Positions 33,290 through 45,289 of a DNA stretch of 64,000 bases are shown in pieces (the stretch's first letter is position 1; the number at the start of each line of letters is the position of its first letter). The DNA is taken from the NCBI GenBank assembly GCA_950295325.1, contig OX485805.1:58624283-58688282 (forward strand). Direction: 5' to 3'. The position numbers were made by a program, and so were the translations under genes. Under the pieces are notes generated by a model, which had not been told where the DNA came from, ran no database searches, and saw only the letters and a list, made by a program, of their open reading frames with translations. The stretch is from Polytrichum commune (Eukaryota > Streptophyta > Polytrichopsida > Polytrichales > Polytrichaceae).

Positions 33290-35400
33290 GATTGATATGA
33301 TAGTCCTTTCACACATAGAAGGTTTTCTTTGAATCTGGCATGGCAATGACATCTTTGTTGGCCACACGTGCAAGGTTATAGCCACGTGGGGACGGTGTTC
33401 TGTGAGGGTCTTTATTGAATATGCATGCATTCATGAGAATATAGCATCTTGATTTTTTTTGATGCCACTATAAGTTTTCTTAATTTCCATACTGCTTTAT
33501 TATGTCTTTTGGTTCGGAGGGCATGTATGTGGTGTTGTTTGCACTTTAGAAGTACATGTAGCCATGTATCAAGGTTTGGAGAGTTACACATGGGACATGT
33601 GATTGATGGGAAGGTTTTCTTGCCAAAGAACAGTTGTTTCCTGGCGTTCCCCATGTATTTGACCATGTCTCAGTTTTAGACGACACGTTTTTTTAAAGTC
33701 AGTCATGTTTTTCTTTGTCCAAAATTTATTTGATAGCTCATTATATTATCTATTTTCTCGTTGGCTATCTATTTATCTATGTTGGGATGTAGTATGGGGA
33801 CCATTTCTAGATTTATATTCTTATCATATTTCATAAGATGTTTTTCAAGGAATCTAATAGGTCATGTGTTAGGGGTTGTTCTCATTGACGACCATTCGTT
33901 TCTTTGGTAGTAATACAGTGTTGAGTGGGCAAATTCATGTGGTTGTGAGGCATTGAAGTTTCTTTTTTGATGTTCCTTTTTTAGCAAGTGTGTCAGTTTC
34001 TTTGTTTCTTGTCATGTTTGCATGTGCTCTTACTTTGTATAGTGTTGTGGGTTGAGTTCTTTGTATAATGAAGTTAATCTTTTTTCTAAAATGGTTTTAT
34101 TGGGGTGGTTGTTGTGTAGTGTGGGGTGTTTTATTTGGTTTTTTATCACATATAGATCATTAAGGAAGTTTGTGAAGATATGTGCGGGTTCATTTGGGAA
34201 GTCTTTATTTATTATTGTAAGGTGTGATGTATGCCATTAATTATGCTCTAAATATGTTTTGTAGGCCTGGTAATCGTATTGCAAGTATAATTTTTTTTCT
34301 TGGTTATGTATACCGTATCCAACTTCTTCCCGTAGCCAGTGTCTCCTACTTTTATTGAGGATTAAAGGATCTATCCGTGTAAAAACAATATTGGGGAAAG
34401 AATTTAAAGGGTATTTTGTTCTTGTAGTTTGGGATTCGTGGGATTGTGTTATGGGGGTGTGTATTTGGGATTGGGTAAGTGAGGGCATTCCATGTTTTAC
34501 TTTTGTTGACTTTTATCTCATGTGGGGTATGAGGGGCAATTTGTGTGATTGTGCAGGTTATGTTAAGGTTATTGCATATATATTTTATTGAGTATGTTTG
34601 TTTTGTGGTGCCGATGCTATTATTCTGGTGATGTACGCATAAATTTCTTATAGTAAATGGTTCTATATGTGGCTTGCTTATGGTGGTTTAGTTGGTTCGT
34701 CGTACTTAGTGGTATCTGCTAGTATGTGAGTAATTACATGTGTGTCCAGGAAGGGGCCTACATATGGGGTGAAATTTTGATACCAATTTTTATATGAGAT
34801 GGTAAGTATTGTAGTGGTATTTGGGTGGTGTTTAGCTACTAGTCTGGCCCAATGAATGGTTGTTTGGGCTTCAATTTTATTATGAGGGTGAGCATAACCT
34901 ATTCCTTGCCATTTATGTGAGAATGCATTACCAAGAGATCCAAAAGAATTGTCCTTAGGAAATGGCGAGAAGAACTTTGTTAGATGAGTAGAGCATGTGA
35001 CTGGTGAAGAGAAGTAGGAGTGTGTAATATTAAAGGATGTTATGATGTAGTTTAGTAGTGCTTTGGGTAAGGCGTGGTGTGAGTTTTTGAGTGGGTTATT
35101 TTTTGGGATTATGTGTTTATATCTTTGATATAGCCAGGTTATTTCTATTTCAAATGATTAGGTGGGGGGTATTAAGTCGTATGGTTGGTATAGCATTCGA
35201 TTGTATTGGTTCCATAACCATACAAGTTTGTTGTAAGGAATGGTTATAAGGTGTTTGCATGTTTTGTCATATATGTTGGCAGTGTCATTCTGTACTTGGA
35301 TTTTGTTTGTATTAGCATTGATATCTTTTTCATAGTTGCATTCATGTGTCAAGATATTTACAAGGGGATGTTTAGGGGTGGAGATATGCATCTTGGATCT
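33290..35400 (-). pseudogene. Second LINE type: RNase H and C-terminal Cys motif, decayed
   Basis: The minus-strand reading from about 34240 down shows RNase H-like VFTNFLNDLYVIKNQIKH, then KVRAHANMTRNKETDTLAKK (33990-34200). Below that, near 33665-33450, is ITCPMCNSPNLDTWLHVLLK followed by CKQHHIHALRTKRHNKAVWK, a typical C-terminal zinc-binding tail of RNase H-bearing LINEs. Frames at 34237-34488 and 35158-35391 fit the upstream part. Several frameshifts and stops are present, and the reverse transcriptase core is not clearly readable. This family is unrelated in sequence to the LINE at 6379-10866. Confidence 0.6.
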
Positions 35401-37726
35401 TTGTTTTAGGTAAAAACATCATTTTCTATAATGGTATTTTCGTATATTGTATGTTGTTTTTTGGTAAAGTATGTGAGTATTATATTTGTGTTGTGTTGTA
35501 TGACACTTGGGAGATTATAGGGAAATAGTTCTCTTTGTGGGAGTTTTTGGTTGTAAATTGTGTCATTGGTAGTATTCATTGGCATAGGTATGTGTGTTCT
35601 TGTTTTTTTTTAATTTTGTATTTACGTCCTAATCTCATTTTTTTCTCCAAATTCAAAGTAAATTGATACTTGATAGTCTAACAAAATCCTATTCTTATCA
35701 ACTTTCACAGGAAAAGAAAGTTGGGTGAGATTCTAGTATTGTCTTTCTATTTCATCTTCTCTTTTGAAGGGCTCTTCTATTTGAGGGACATATGAGAAAG
35801 AAGGTTTTGCATTTGAATTTCCTTTACTTCTTCAATTTTTTATTTTTTTTATCATTAACTCCCTTGTTGTTTCCATATTTTTCACTAGTAATTCTTTTTG
35901 TTTGTTGATGAGGTTTAGGGCTAGGAACCCTAGCCAAAAAGACAAGCATTTTGATCTTGAGATATTCTTATTTTTAGCCTTCTTTAGGCCAATGGTTGCA
36001 TGGGCCGCGATAGTTTTTTTTTGTGAGGTGTTGATTACTTCATTTTCTTCAACCACATGTATAACTATGTTCCTACTTGTATATGACAACGTAGAAGATG
36101 ATGTTTTCACAAAGTTTTTCTAAGATAATTTTTACAAAAAATTTTGTAGTTTTTACTAAGATATTACTTCTTTGATCTCATAACCAGTGTCGTCCCACCA
36201 CTTAATTGATGGGCATGACTGATATTTGGTAGTAGAGGAGAAATTTAAGTAGTAATGTTTTCTTATACCTTTCCGTATTTAATTATAAGAGTAACAATAA
36301 ATCGTGTATAATTTATCATTACTAGTTTTACTACGCCTTAGATAATGTTTACTTTTGTTGTTGAGGCACATTTGATAGTTTTAATGTTATAAGCAATTTT
36401 TATATTCACAAACCAATCATACAAAAATTTCAAAGTATGTATGTTGTTTTTGTGTTGTTTATGTTTATATATGAGGTCAAAACAACCTTTTGTGTGGCAT
36501 ACAAGGTTGGTGTGAGGTTGACAAGGTGTTAATATTTCCAATATGATATGAGTACCAAAACCCAAAATACAAGAACGACACGAATTGCATATGCAACCAT
36601 CATCTATTTATTGCCCTACTTCTATCTTATAAATTCAAAGTGCCTGCTACTCTTTTGTGTGTGCAATTTCTTTAGTGTCTATATGCAAATTTATGTTATG
36701 TTGCAATTTCTAGTGTTTCTACCCTAGCTATAATTTACTACTTTTATAAAATGTTGGTTGCATAAGTGAACTTCATCTATGTCTATTGTCTAAATTATTA
36801 CTACTCCTATCCTAAACAAATTTCACATTCTATGTGCTTATTTATTATTTTGTGTGTGCAATCTATGTGACTATGTGGTTTTTGTAGTGTTTCCTCGTTA
36901 GTGTGTGGGGGAGTGAGTTTGAAGCTCACATGAATGTTGAAGTAATTCAGCAATCCAACGGCAATAGCTTGATGCAGTATGTTCGGCAGCCACATACGGT
37001 TTGTTAGTTATAACAGTAGGTTTAACAGCACTCGCAACAGTCTTGGTATCAACAGCACCCTCGGCAGTCGCCGTGTCCCCAACACTCACAACAATCCTCT
37101 ACTAACTTAGTATCAATACCAGCAACAATCTCGAGATGGTAGACAATAGCAGTTTAGCGGCCAACAATAGCTTTCTGTAGTCCAGCAGCAATAACTTCAG
37201 GGGCAGTTGTTTCTTTTGTGGCAGCGGTTTTGGTAAACAGCAACAACGGTTTCGGCAGGGACAATAGCTCCTATCGAGCAGTACTGTCTGCTAGCCTAGG
37301 TGATGTTCGACAGTAGCAGCTTCGTTTTGCAGTTTGCGATACTTGGCAGCTTCCGGATCTTGCTTCCAAATGTTGAGGCTACATCACTCTAGACTTTGGC
37401 TAAGTCTCAATTAATTTTTAGACACTCTGGATCTGCCTCATATCAGACTGCTTTCAAATATTTCTAAAGCATTCACTCTCAGCAAAGTAATGCAGCACTC
37501 TCAGGGGTATATTGGCTGCTAAAGCTTCGATCATCCAGATCTCAATGAACTTTAGTGGCTACAGGATAGCTACTTCAGGGAAGATTTGGGAGATTTTGAC
37601 GATCTTCCTCACACCCCTCTTAGCAACGAGCGCCTAGTTTTATACACTACTATGCTTCACACACTTCTCTTTTGGATTTAGAGGTTGGTTCCCTTCTTGC
37701 AAGGATCTGGTCTCTAGACTTTGAAT
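35401..37726. other. Intergenic without a recognised gene
   Basis: 35400-36900 is AT-rich. 36950-37560 is biased toward repeated AACAGC/GGCAGT trinucleotide-like sentences, which give Ala/Val/Thr-rich shadow frames. I see no supported gene. Confidence 0.35.
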
Positions 37727-39420
37727 GTCGTGCACCTCTCCATGAGGAGTGCCCGCAACACCATGGGCACAAGGGGGACCCTAGAGTGACACCTAGGACT
37801 TGTGGCGCCATTGGTGGGAGGGCCCAAGTGATTCTAATGTGAGTGAGGGCCCCGAGCGTTGGGAAAGCTTACCACCCACAGAGGCTAGGAGTCACGAGGG
37901 TAAGGCCACAAGCTTTGAGTAGCTTATGACGTCCGGATTCTAGAATGCTCAAGAACACCTCAATCGGAGGTGTGAGCTAGGAGATATGGCAATTTGAGTG
38001 GGGCGTTGCCTAGGGACAGCGCCCTGGGACTACAGTGACATGGGAGTGGCGCCAAGGATTGCCTAGGTGAAAATAGCCATAACATTGATAGAGTGGTTGC
38101 TTGATAGCATCAAAGATCAAACAAAGAAGTTATGGTGGTCTAAAGCTGTTGGAGGCTTCTAGCCCCATTGGCTAAGGGAAAAATGTCTACTTGGCCCCAA
38201 CTCTTAGGAGAGAGATAAAAGGTTTCTTGACGGTGGGTAGGAGCCATGCCCAAAGTCCCAGAGGCTTATATGGGTGAGGCGGCGTGGCCAACCAAACCCA
38301 TTTGAGGCCGAACGGCACAGCCTTCATGCGCGTTGGCCCAACGTTGGGGCATAGTTGCCTAGTATGGTTCGGGTTGTTATAGTGTAACTTTAGAAATGCG
38401 ATGATCAACTAAAGATTGGATATCCATGGATGGAAGTCCGCATCTAACCATTGGCTACTTATTAAGGGGAGAATCCCGAATGCATATGTTGGTCATCCAC
38501 CTTTGAGCTTGAAGGTCCGAGGTATTGGGAGCTAACCATTCATGTCGCGCACCACTCCATGAGGAGTGCCCGAAACACCATGGGCACAACGGGGACCCCG
38601 GAGTGACACCCGGGACTTGTGGCGCTGTTGGTGAGAGGGCCCAAGTGATCCTAGTGTAGGGGAGGGCCCCGGGCGTTGGGAACGCCTCCCACCCATGGAG
38701 ACTAGGAGGCACGAGGGTAGGGCCATAAGCTATGCGTAGCTTATGGCATGGTCATTCCATAAAGCTCAAGAACACCTCAATCGGAGGTGTGAGCTAGGAG
38801 TTATGACAATTTGAGTGGGGCGTTATCCCGGGACAGCGCCCTGGTACAGCAGTCGCCTGGGAGTGGTTCCCGGGACTGCCAAGGTTTGAACAGGCATAAC
38901 TTCCTCAATACTTGGCCCAATGAGGCAAGTGAGGAGTCCATCGGCATGTACGTGAGGCGTAGATGAAGATGAAGTGGTCGTTTGTTAGCATCAGACATCA
39001 TACAAGGAAGTTATGATGGTCTGAAGCTGCTAGGGGCTTCTAGGCCCAGCAGCTAAGGGAAAATGTCTACTTGGCCCCAACTCTTGGTAGAGAGACAAGA
39101 GGTTTCTTGACGGTGGGGTAGGGGCCCCACGTAGAGCCCTAGAGGCTTATATGGGTGAGGTGTTGTGGCCTCACCCACTCGAGGCCGAACGGCACGGCCT
39201 CCATGGGAATTGGCCCAATGTGAGGCCATAGTTGCCTAATACGCTTCGGGTTGTTGTAGTGTTGCTCCGGCAACGCGATGATCAACATAGGATTGGACTT
39301 CCATGGACGGAAGTCCACATCGAAGAAATGGGTTACCGATTAAGGGGTGAGTCCCGAAAGCAAAGTAGGAGGGTTGGTTCCCTCCTATGAATTATAAGGT
39401 CCGGGGTAGGAGGAGCTAAC
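37727..39420. repeat. 817-bp tandem direct repeat, two units
   Basis: Unit 1 (about 37727-38543) and unit 2 (about 38544-39420) share landmarks at constant offset: CATGAGGAGTGCCCG, ACACCATGGGCACAA, CAAGAACACCTCAATCGGAG and CTACTTGGCCCCAACTCTT. They differ by roughly one base in ten by eye. G+C content is higher than in the neighbours. No coding signal, primer-binding site or integrase was seen, so an LTR origin is not established. Confidence 0.75.
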
Positions 39421-39424
39421 CATT

Positions 39425-39630
39425 AGCATGGTGAAATGCGAAGGGTTAGCGCTCGTAACCTTTGCTAGAAACGAAAATTGGCAAGATTATTAAGGGAGCT
39501 AGCAAGGGTTGCGACAATTCACATGGGTGGAATGTGAAGGATTAGCGCTTGTGACTCTTACTAGAATTGAGAAACGGTCAAAATAGTTAAGGGGCGCTAG
39601 CAAGGGTTGAGACATTGAAGTTTCTTCTTA
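39425..39630. repeat. Short tandem repeat of about 110 bp, two units
   Basis: The landmarks GGTTAGCGCTCGTAAC/GATTAGCGCTTGTGAC and GCTAGCAAGGGTTG recur about 110 bp apart, directly after the 817-bp repeat. Confidence 0.55.
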
Positions 39631-41640
39631 TATTTGTCAAGATCTTAGCTAGTTTTGTACTACGTTCTATACTTTGAATCCTTTCAAATTGCTCCTTGTA
39701 TTCCTAACGTGCTCAACAAAGTGTTTCGGCGCTCTCAAGGTTGCATCGATCTACGAAATGGGTGATGCTCATGTTATATCTCAGCAATCTATAGTTGTGG
39801 GGTCGGGTTGTATTTTGGCGTTCGTGTTTGCAACCACGGGGAGATGAGTGCGTTATCTGCAGCTTCAGGGTGTCTGGATCTATAGCCTGAGGAAGATGGG
39901 TGAGCTTCAGGGTGTTTGGATCTGCAGCCTTTGGGAGATGAGGTCTTGTTGGGTCTCGGCATCTGTAATTGCGTTCTCAAGATGGTGAGTGTGGTGTCTT
40001 CAACTGTGACGTCTATATCTACGACCTGGGAAAGATGGGTGTTGGGGGGGGGGCCTTTGGGGGTTTTTGTATTGGTGACTCCGTTTGCGCTCCTTGCCGT
40101 TGGCGGTTCTTGTGGGTTGTTTTGACTATGTCCATGAGGTGGCCCTTCATGTCTTAGGTAGGTGGATGGATGGGGGGAGAGAGGTTTGGGGAGCAACATA
40201 GGCACTGCTTCGACCCCTACCTCCCTCGTCCCTCCTCCTTACCTCCAACAACCTCCCACGATCAACATGAGCCACTCCTCCTTCATTCTCAAGAAAACTC
40301 CAACTTGGGTACATACATAATTCCCACATCTCAAGCTATAAGCCGGCCAATTCACACTTAGGGGTTGTTGACATCATGGACCATGAAGTTGTCCCATGTG
40401 ATAGGGCATTTTTCCATGGTCACACTTCATGGTAACACTTCCATGGCTCCATGCTAGGATCCACCTTTGAATTCACACAAATTTTGTTGGGTAACAATTG
40501 TGACATAGTAAAGGCTTGGATTGGAGACTAAGGGTGAAAGGTGGACCTTGTTTTTTGAACCCTATAATATAATTCCCTTGTTCTATAGCCTTTAGGTATA
40601 GTACTTTAGTAGCTACCCTAGTTTAGAATCTCTACTTGTCCATCAGTTTGATACTTACTAAATCTCTCCCTTATCCATCAATTTGATGCCCACGTTTGAT
40701 GTTATTTTAAGAAGGTGTGTTCAAGCTTGGTGACAATCTAAAAACATATGAAAACTTTGGTAGATTTTTTTTGTTAAGATTGTTAACAAATGCCTTGAAG
40801 GTGAAAGAAAGTCTAAATCACCCCCGAAGTAGAGGTGCTCTTGGGGCTCTTATGTTGTCCCGTCAAGAATCTCAACCCTTCAAATTGTGCTTAAATCATG
40901 TAGAAACACATGGAGATGATGTGTTGTAAATGTGCATGATATTTATCAACATACTCTATCAATTTGAGTTTGTTAAGACCTCTAAAGCCCTCTCAAAACA
41001 ACCTTTGTAGACACATTTGTCTATCCCAACATTTTGAGGGTTAAACCCCACACTCATGTCCTCTTTCATATTCGACTAAAATTGTTGTTGAAAAAAATTT
41101 ATCCCTAGGAGAAACCAGTGTGCAGATGTTGATCTCGAGGGAGCATTGTGTACACAGAGGTAACCGCAACTGTTGTGGACACTTTGGCGTGTTTGGCGCT
41201 TGGAGTGATCCAAATTCAAAGTGGATGTGGAAGCCATTCAACTTAGATGTTGCCACTTGGTTTTCTTTTCTTTTCTAGGAATTTATTTAACGTATGCTTC
41301 ATGTCCAATTATACCCTTAATTTAAGTGTCCACAATAGGTCACAAACCAAAATAGGGTCACCCACCTTACTCAAAAATGCCATGCTAGGCATGAAGGGAG
41401 GGGTTAATTAACCATGAAGATGATTTAGGCCCTACCATAAGATTTTGCAATAAGGTGTACCTTCGCCCTTAAAACTAAGCATCACTTTGGTTATTCTCAA
41501 ATATTTTCTAATGTTCTCAATCTACTTGAAATATTATCTTGAGACTTTCTCATTTAACAAAGGGGAGCAATCTCCTTGAATTGTGGAGAGTCCAAGAGAT
41601 TGTATGACACTACCACTATAACAATGACCGGATTGAATAT
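39631..41640. other. Intergenic; contains a short relic of the CATGGACCATGAAG MITE
   Basis: A short partial duplication of GCTTCAGGGTGT lies at 39863 and 39905. At 40363-40450 is TTAGGGGTTGTTGACATCATGGACCATGAAG and mirrored CCATGGTCACACTTCATGG, which looks like an internally deleted copy of the MITE family described below. No gene was recognised. Confidence 0.4.
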
Positions 41641-41642
41641 GA

Positions 41643-42213
41643 GGGGTTGTTTACATCATGGACCATGAAGCCGTCCCTTGCTCCTCTAAAATATGTGATT
41701 GGCCATTGAACTCGTCCTGGGACCACTTCGGTTTACATCAAGCAAAAAAAATGTAAGAGTGATCATGGAACTTGAGGTCCCCAAAAGACCCATTTTCAAG
41801 CCTACATTATCCACTATCATTGTCCAACATGTTTTGAGATGGGAGAGATAAAAAAGGTTCTCTTGCTGCAAATGTCAAGGGATCATGGCATAGAAATGCC
41901 GTTTTAACACACACACATACATATATATTGTGCCAAGCGTTTTTCATAGTTACGAGGAAAGAAGAGAAGATGAAGGGGAGAAGGTCAAACATGAAGAAAA
42001 TCCTCAAAACTGCCCTTTTTGGATATACATTAAGAAAATCAAGACATCCACTTTTTAGTGCATGGTCACTTCTCTTGGTCCATGTTCGGTTTACATCAAA
42101 GGCCCAAAGGCTTTTAGAGAATGCATTTTTTAGAAACCGAACCATGAAAGTGTGACCATGGATAAATACCCTATGACAGGAGACAACTTCATGGTCCATG
42201 ACGTCAACAACCC
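41643..42213. mobile_element. Tourist-like MITE, full-length copy
   Basis: The left end GGGTTGTTTACATCATGGAC continues CATGAAG. The right end, read on the minus strand from 42213, is GGGTTGTTGACGTCATGGAC, then CATGAAG. The 571-bp interior is non-coding and has further CATGGTC/GACCATG motifs. Relatives at 40363, 55180-55364 and 63213-63775 share interior sentences (for example AAGGGCCCAAAGGCTTT). TTA lies beside some ends (40363, 55365), which fits a PIF/Harbinger-type target duplication. Confidence 0.7.
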
Positions 42214-42326
42214 TTTACTAGAAAAGGAAAGAGGTTAGTACACCCTCCTCAAAAATGTTACGACTTGTGATTGAAATAGGAATTTAAAGAAGAAGAAAAA
42301 TCCCCAAGGGACGAGAAGCGATGTAG

Positions 42327-42557
42327 ATGAATGAAAGAAGTGGGAAACTTAGGTTGACCCATGTGAACTCCCTCCTCCTGAAAGTGAAGCCACCGCATTC
42401 ACCACACGAGGACACGCGAGGATCACCGATTCAACAACAACAAACAACAACAATAACAACAAGAGCAACAAGAGCAGGCGCTTGTGGCAAGACAGTCGCC
42501 ATCTCATCAATCTCCTCGCTCTCCCTCCCTCTCCCTCCCTCTCTTGCACCCTCGGTC
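42327..42557 (+). promoter_or_regulatory. Probable 5' leader of the plastid-protein gene
   Basis: The region has a CAA-rich run (42434-42465), then a CT-rich run (42518-42545) just before the chosen ATG at 42558. Both are common in plant 5' leaders. An upstream in-frame ATG exists at 42327, but starting there would put a basic/CAA-encoded segment before the transit peptide, so I prefer 42558. Confidence 0.4.
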
Positions 42558-45289
42558 ATGGCCATGGCGACCTCCGCTATGGCGTCCCTCTCCCTCCCCA
42601 ACCGCTGCTCCTGCACTTCGTCCGCCTCCCCTTCCACCTCCCTCTCCTTCTCGCCGCTCTCTACTTCTGTTTCTCTCCCCAGGCGAAATGGTGCTCACAT
42701 GCGGCGACGAGGCGCTGCTCTTCTTGTCCGCGCACAGCAGCAAGGCGGTGAGTTTCTACCGAGGTTTTTTGTGTTCTCCGGTTATTTTTTCCCTGGGGAG
42801 AATGAAATGAATTTGATCATAAAGTTCAGGAAGCCAAAAGGCCTATGAGATTAGAAGTACATGAAGATGGTGGCGAAGAAGGCCAATTCTGTATAGTAAC
42901 GGAACGGAGGGCAGTGTCCTCCACGAGATAGCGGCTAATATCAATAATATCAACAATTGGTTGGTTGGAAGAAAGACTTGAGACTGTCTAGTACTACATC
43001 CTGAAATAAGGACGGAAACCTTTCTCTAATGGAGTTGTGGAGTGCTCATTTTATGAGTGAAAAAGTGGCATAATTTGTTATCTCTGGGGATTGGGATTGT
43101 CGGCCATTGGCCAGTTACATTGGTGAGTCTATGATTTGAGGTGTGGTAAGAATGGAATTCGCTTGGAGGTTTTCATGGATTTTATTTTTTTGTGAATTGG
43201 ATAGGTTGTGGAGGATGGGCTCATACACTTGAATGGGTTTGATTAGATGTCTGTCTGGTCACTTGGGGATTTATTTTGGTATAAAGATAGGATAGGAGGT
43301 ATAGGGAGTGGGAACTGCAACTAGGACGAATGGGACCAAATTGTAGAATATTGTCACCCTCATAGTACACTGATGGGGTTTCTTGCTCATGTGGTCAATG
43401 AATTTGTACATGCGCGCCATTCTGCCTTTAGAGAGGGTATACATTTAGGTCATGTGAGCCTACTTCCAGGACGAAATTGCTCAGAACTTGCGTGAAATTG
43501 TTACTTCTTAGTTCGGTATCCGGTGTGGAGAATGAAATTTGCTTGGTTGGTTTACAAGGACTTTTATATGTTGGAATTAGGTTGATGTGGAACATCGGCT
43601 CATTCATGTGGGTGGGTTTGGTTGGATTTTTACCAAGTTGATGTCTGTCTGTTTACTTGAGGCTCAATTTCTGCATGAGATGGGATTTCAATGTTTAATT
43701 GCCCCATTTTAGAAGTTGGGAAATGCAGCTAGGAGGATTGGAACGAAATGATAGGAGATTGTAGTTACCTTTGAGAGAAATTTTACTGTGTGTAGCATTA
43801 GGTTATGTGAGCTCATTGTCCAGGACGAAATTGCTCATATTAGCCCTGTTCATTTCTTGGTCTCCATCCATTTCCTGCTTAAGATAAGCTTTGTAGGAAC
43901 ACCTCACTTGGGAGGACGTTGTGAATGTCATGGTAAAATGGCTCATCACTTACTGCATGATTGTTTTCTTCTCGCTTCATTCTCGTTCTTGTTGCCTCCT
44001 TGTGCTTGTTTCAGGTTTAATGTGGAACTCAAGGTATCTCTGGATTAGCTATTTCTCTTGATGATTTTTATTCTGTTGTCAAGTCGGTACCGAAACATGT
44101 AAGTTTTGTCGGGGACACGATACTTAGAAGGATATTTTGTCATGGTATTGGGAATTTGTGGGGCAGGGGACCAGGAGAGCAAACAATTGCTGGATGCCTT
44201 CTTTTTAGGGCGGGCCCTAGCAGAGACAGTGAGCGAGCGGGTTGGCAGTCTGTTGGGAGAGCTTTTGAGTGAAATTGGGCAACGGCAGGCTGAGCAGCAG
44301 AGGAATATCCGTGAGTTTCAGGTAACAATCTAGTGTCCAATAGTGTTATTTCTCTTGTCAGAATTGAAATGCATCACCGAATAATAGTGCTAATGTCATT
44401 GCAGCTACTCCTGCATTTGCTGTGTCCTCACTCTACCCATCTAATTCAACATAGCCGGACTACTTTGGAACATTTCATGTGTGCGTCTCCTGGAGGTCCT
44501 TAGTGTCATGCATTCATTCATTTCTAATTCTCCTGCACATGAATCACGGAGCCATTTCATTGCAGCTATCCATGATACCCCTCTAAACAATAGGTCCTGA
44601 ACTTCCTTGGACCATTTCTAGATGAGCAGTATGTGTTATGTGCAACCATGGCTGTGTCCATGCTGTCGTACATTCATACATACCTTGTGGACATCAATTG
44701 TGGTGTTCTTTCACATCAGCCACACTTGAACCACACTGTCATACTTCTCTATCTATTTTATCATGGCTGGACTTCCTTGGCATGCTTTTACTAGAGTAAT
44801 ATTTGACATGCGCTTCTGAAGTGGAATCCTATCTCATGCGTTGATAGTTTCTTCTATTCCTGTAGAGATCAGGGTGTAACTTTCTGGCAGCCACTTCTAA
44901 TTTCTCAAAAGAATCACTTTCCTTAACCCATCGCATCACGGTATGGCTGCTGCATTTGGAACATTTCAGATGAGCAGTATGTGATTTGTACTTCTACAGT
45001 GGGGTCCTTGATGTCATACCTTGATGATATGCATTTCTTGTCAACACAGGATGAGGTGCAAGAGAGAGCGAGGACAGCAGCTTTGAAAGCTGCACAAAAG
45101 GCTCTGGGTAGTGAGACTCCTAGTTATAACTCCAGGCCACCTCCTGTGTACAGAGCGAGGGATGAATTTGAGCAGAATGGAAGCACTTCTAGCGCTGCTG
45201 AGGGCGACAATGGACTTCCATCCCTCCCATATACAGATTTACCACCTCTAGATGCACCACCCTCACAGCAAGGTACACCAGATTTGTAG
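42558..45289 (+). CDS. Plastid-targeted DUF6825-like protein (3 exons, 194 aa)
   Basis: The exons are 42558-42747 (phase 1 end, GTGAGT donor), 44167-44321 (GCAG acceptor, CAG/GTAACA donor) and 45050-45289 (ACAG acceptor, TAG stop). The 585-nt coding sequence is continuous. The first 60 residues are Ser/Ala/Leu-rich with basic residues near the end (PRRNGAHMRRRGAALLVRAQ), as in a chloroplast transit peptide. The core LLDAFFLGRALAETVSERVG, then LLGELLSEIGQRQAEQQRNI and EFQDEVQERARTAALKAAQK, resembles the small cyanobacterial and plant family DUF6825, from memory; its role is unknown, with thylakoid association suggested. The tail is Pro/Ser-rich and probably disordered. The introns are about 1.4 kb and 0.7 kb. 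AATAAA at about 45811 may serve polyadenylation. Confidence 0.75.

Noticed and set aside
37727-39420. LTR pair of a retrotransposon
   Set aside because: The two units are adjacent with no internal domain, and no TG...CA ends or primer-binding site were seen. Described only as a tandem repeat.
42349-42810. Multiple frames over the plastid-protein first exon
   Set aside because: The alternative frames come from CT-rich and CAA-rich leader sequence. Only the 42558 frame splices in phase to the conserved core.
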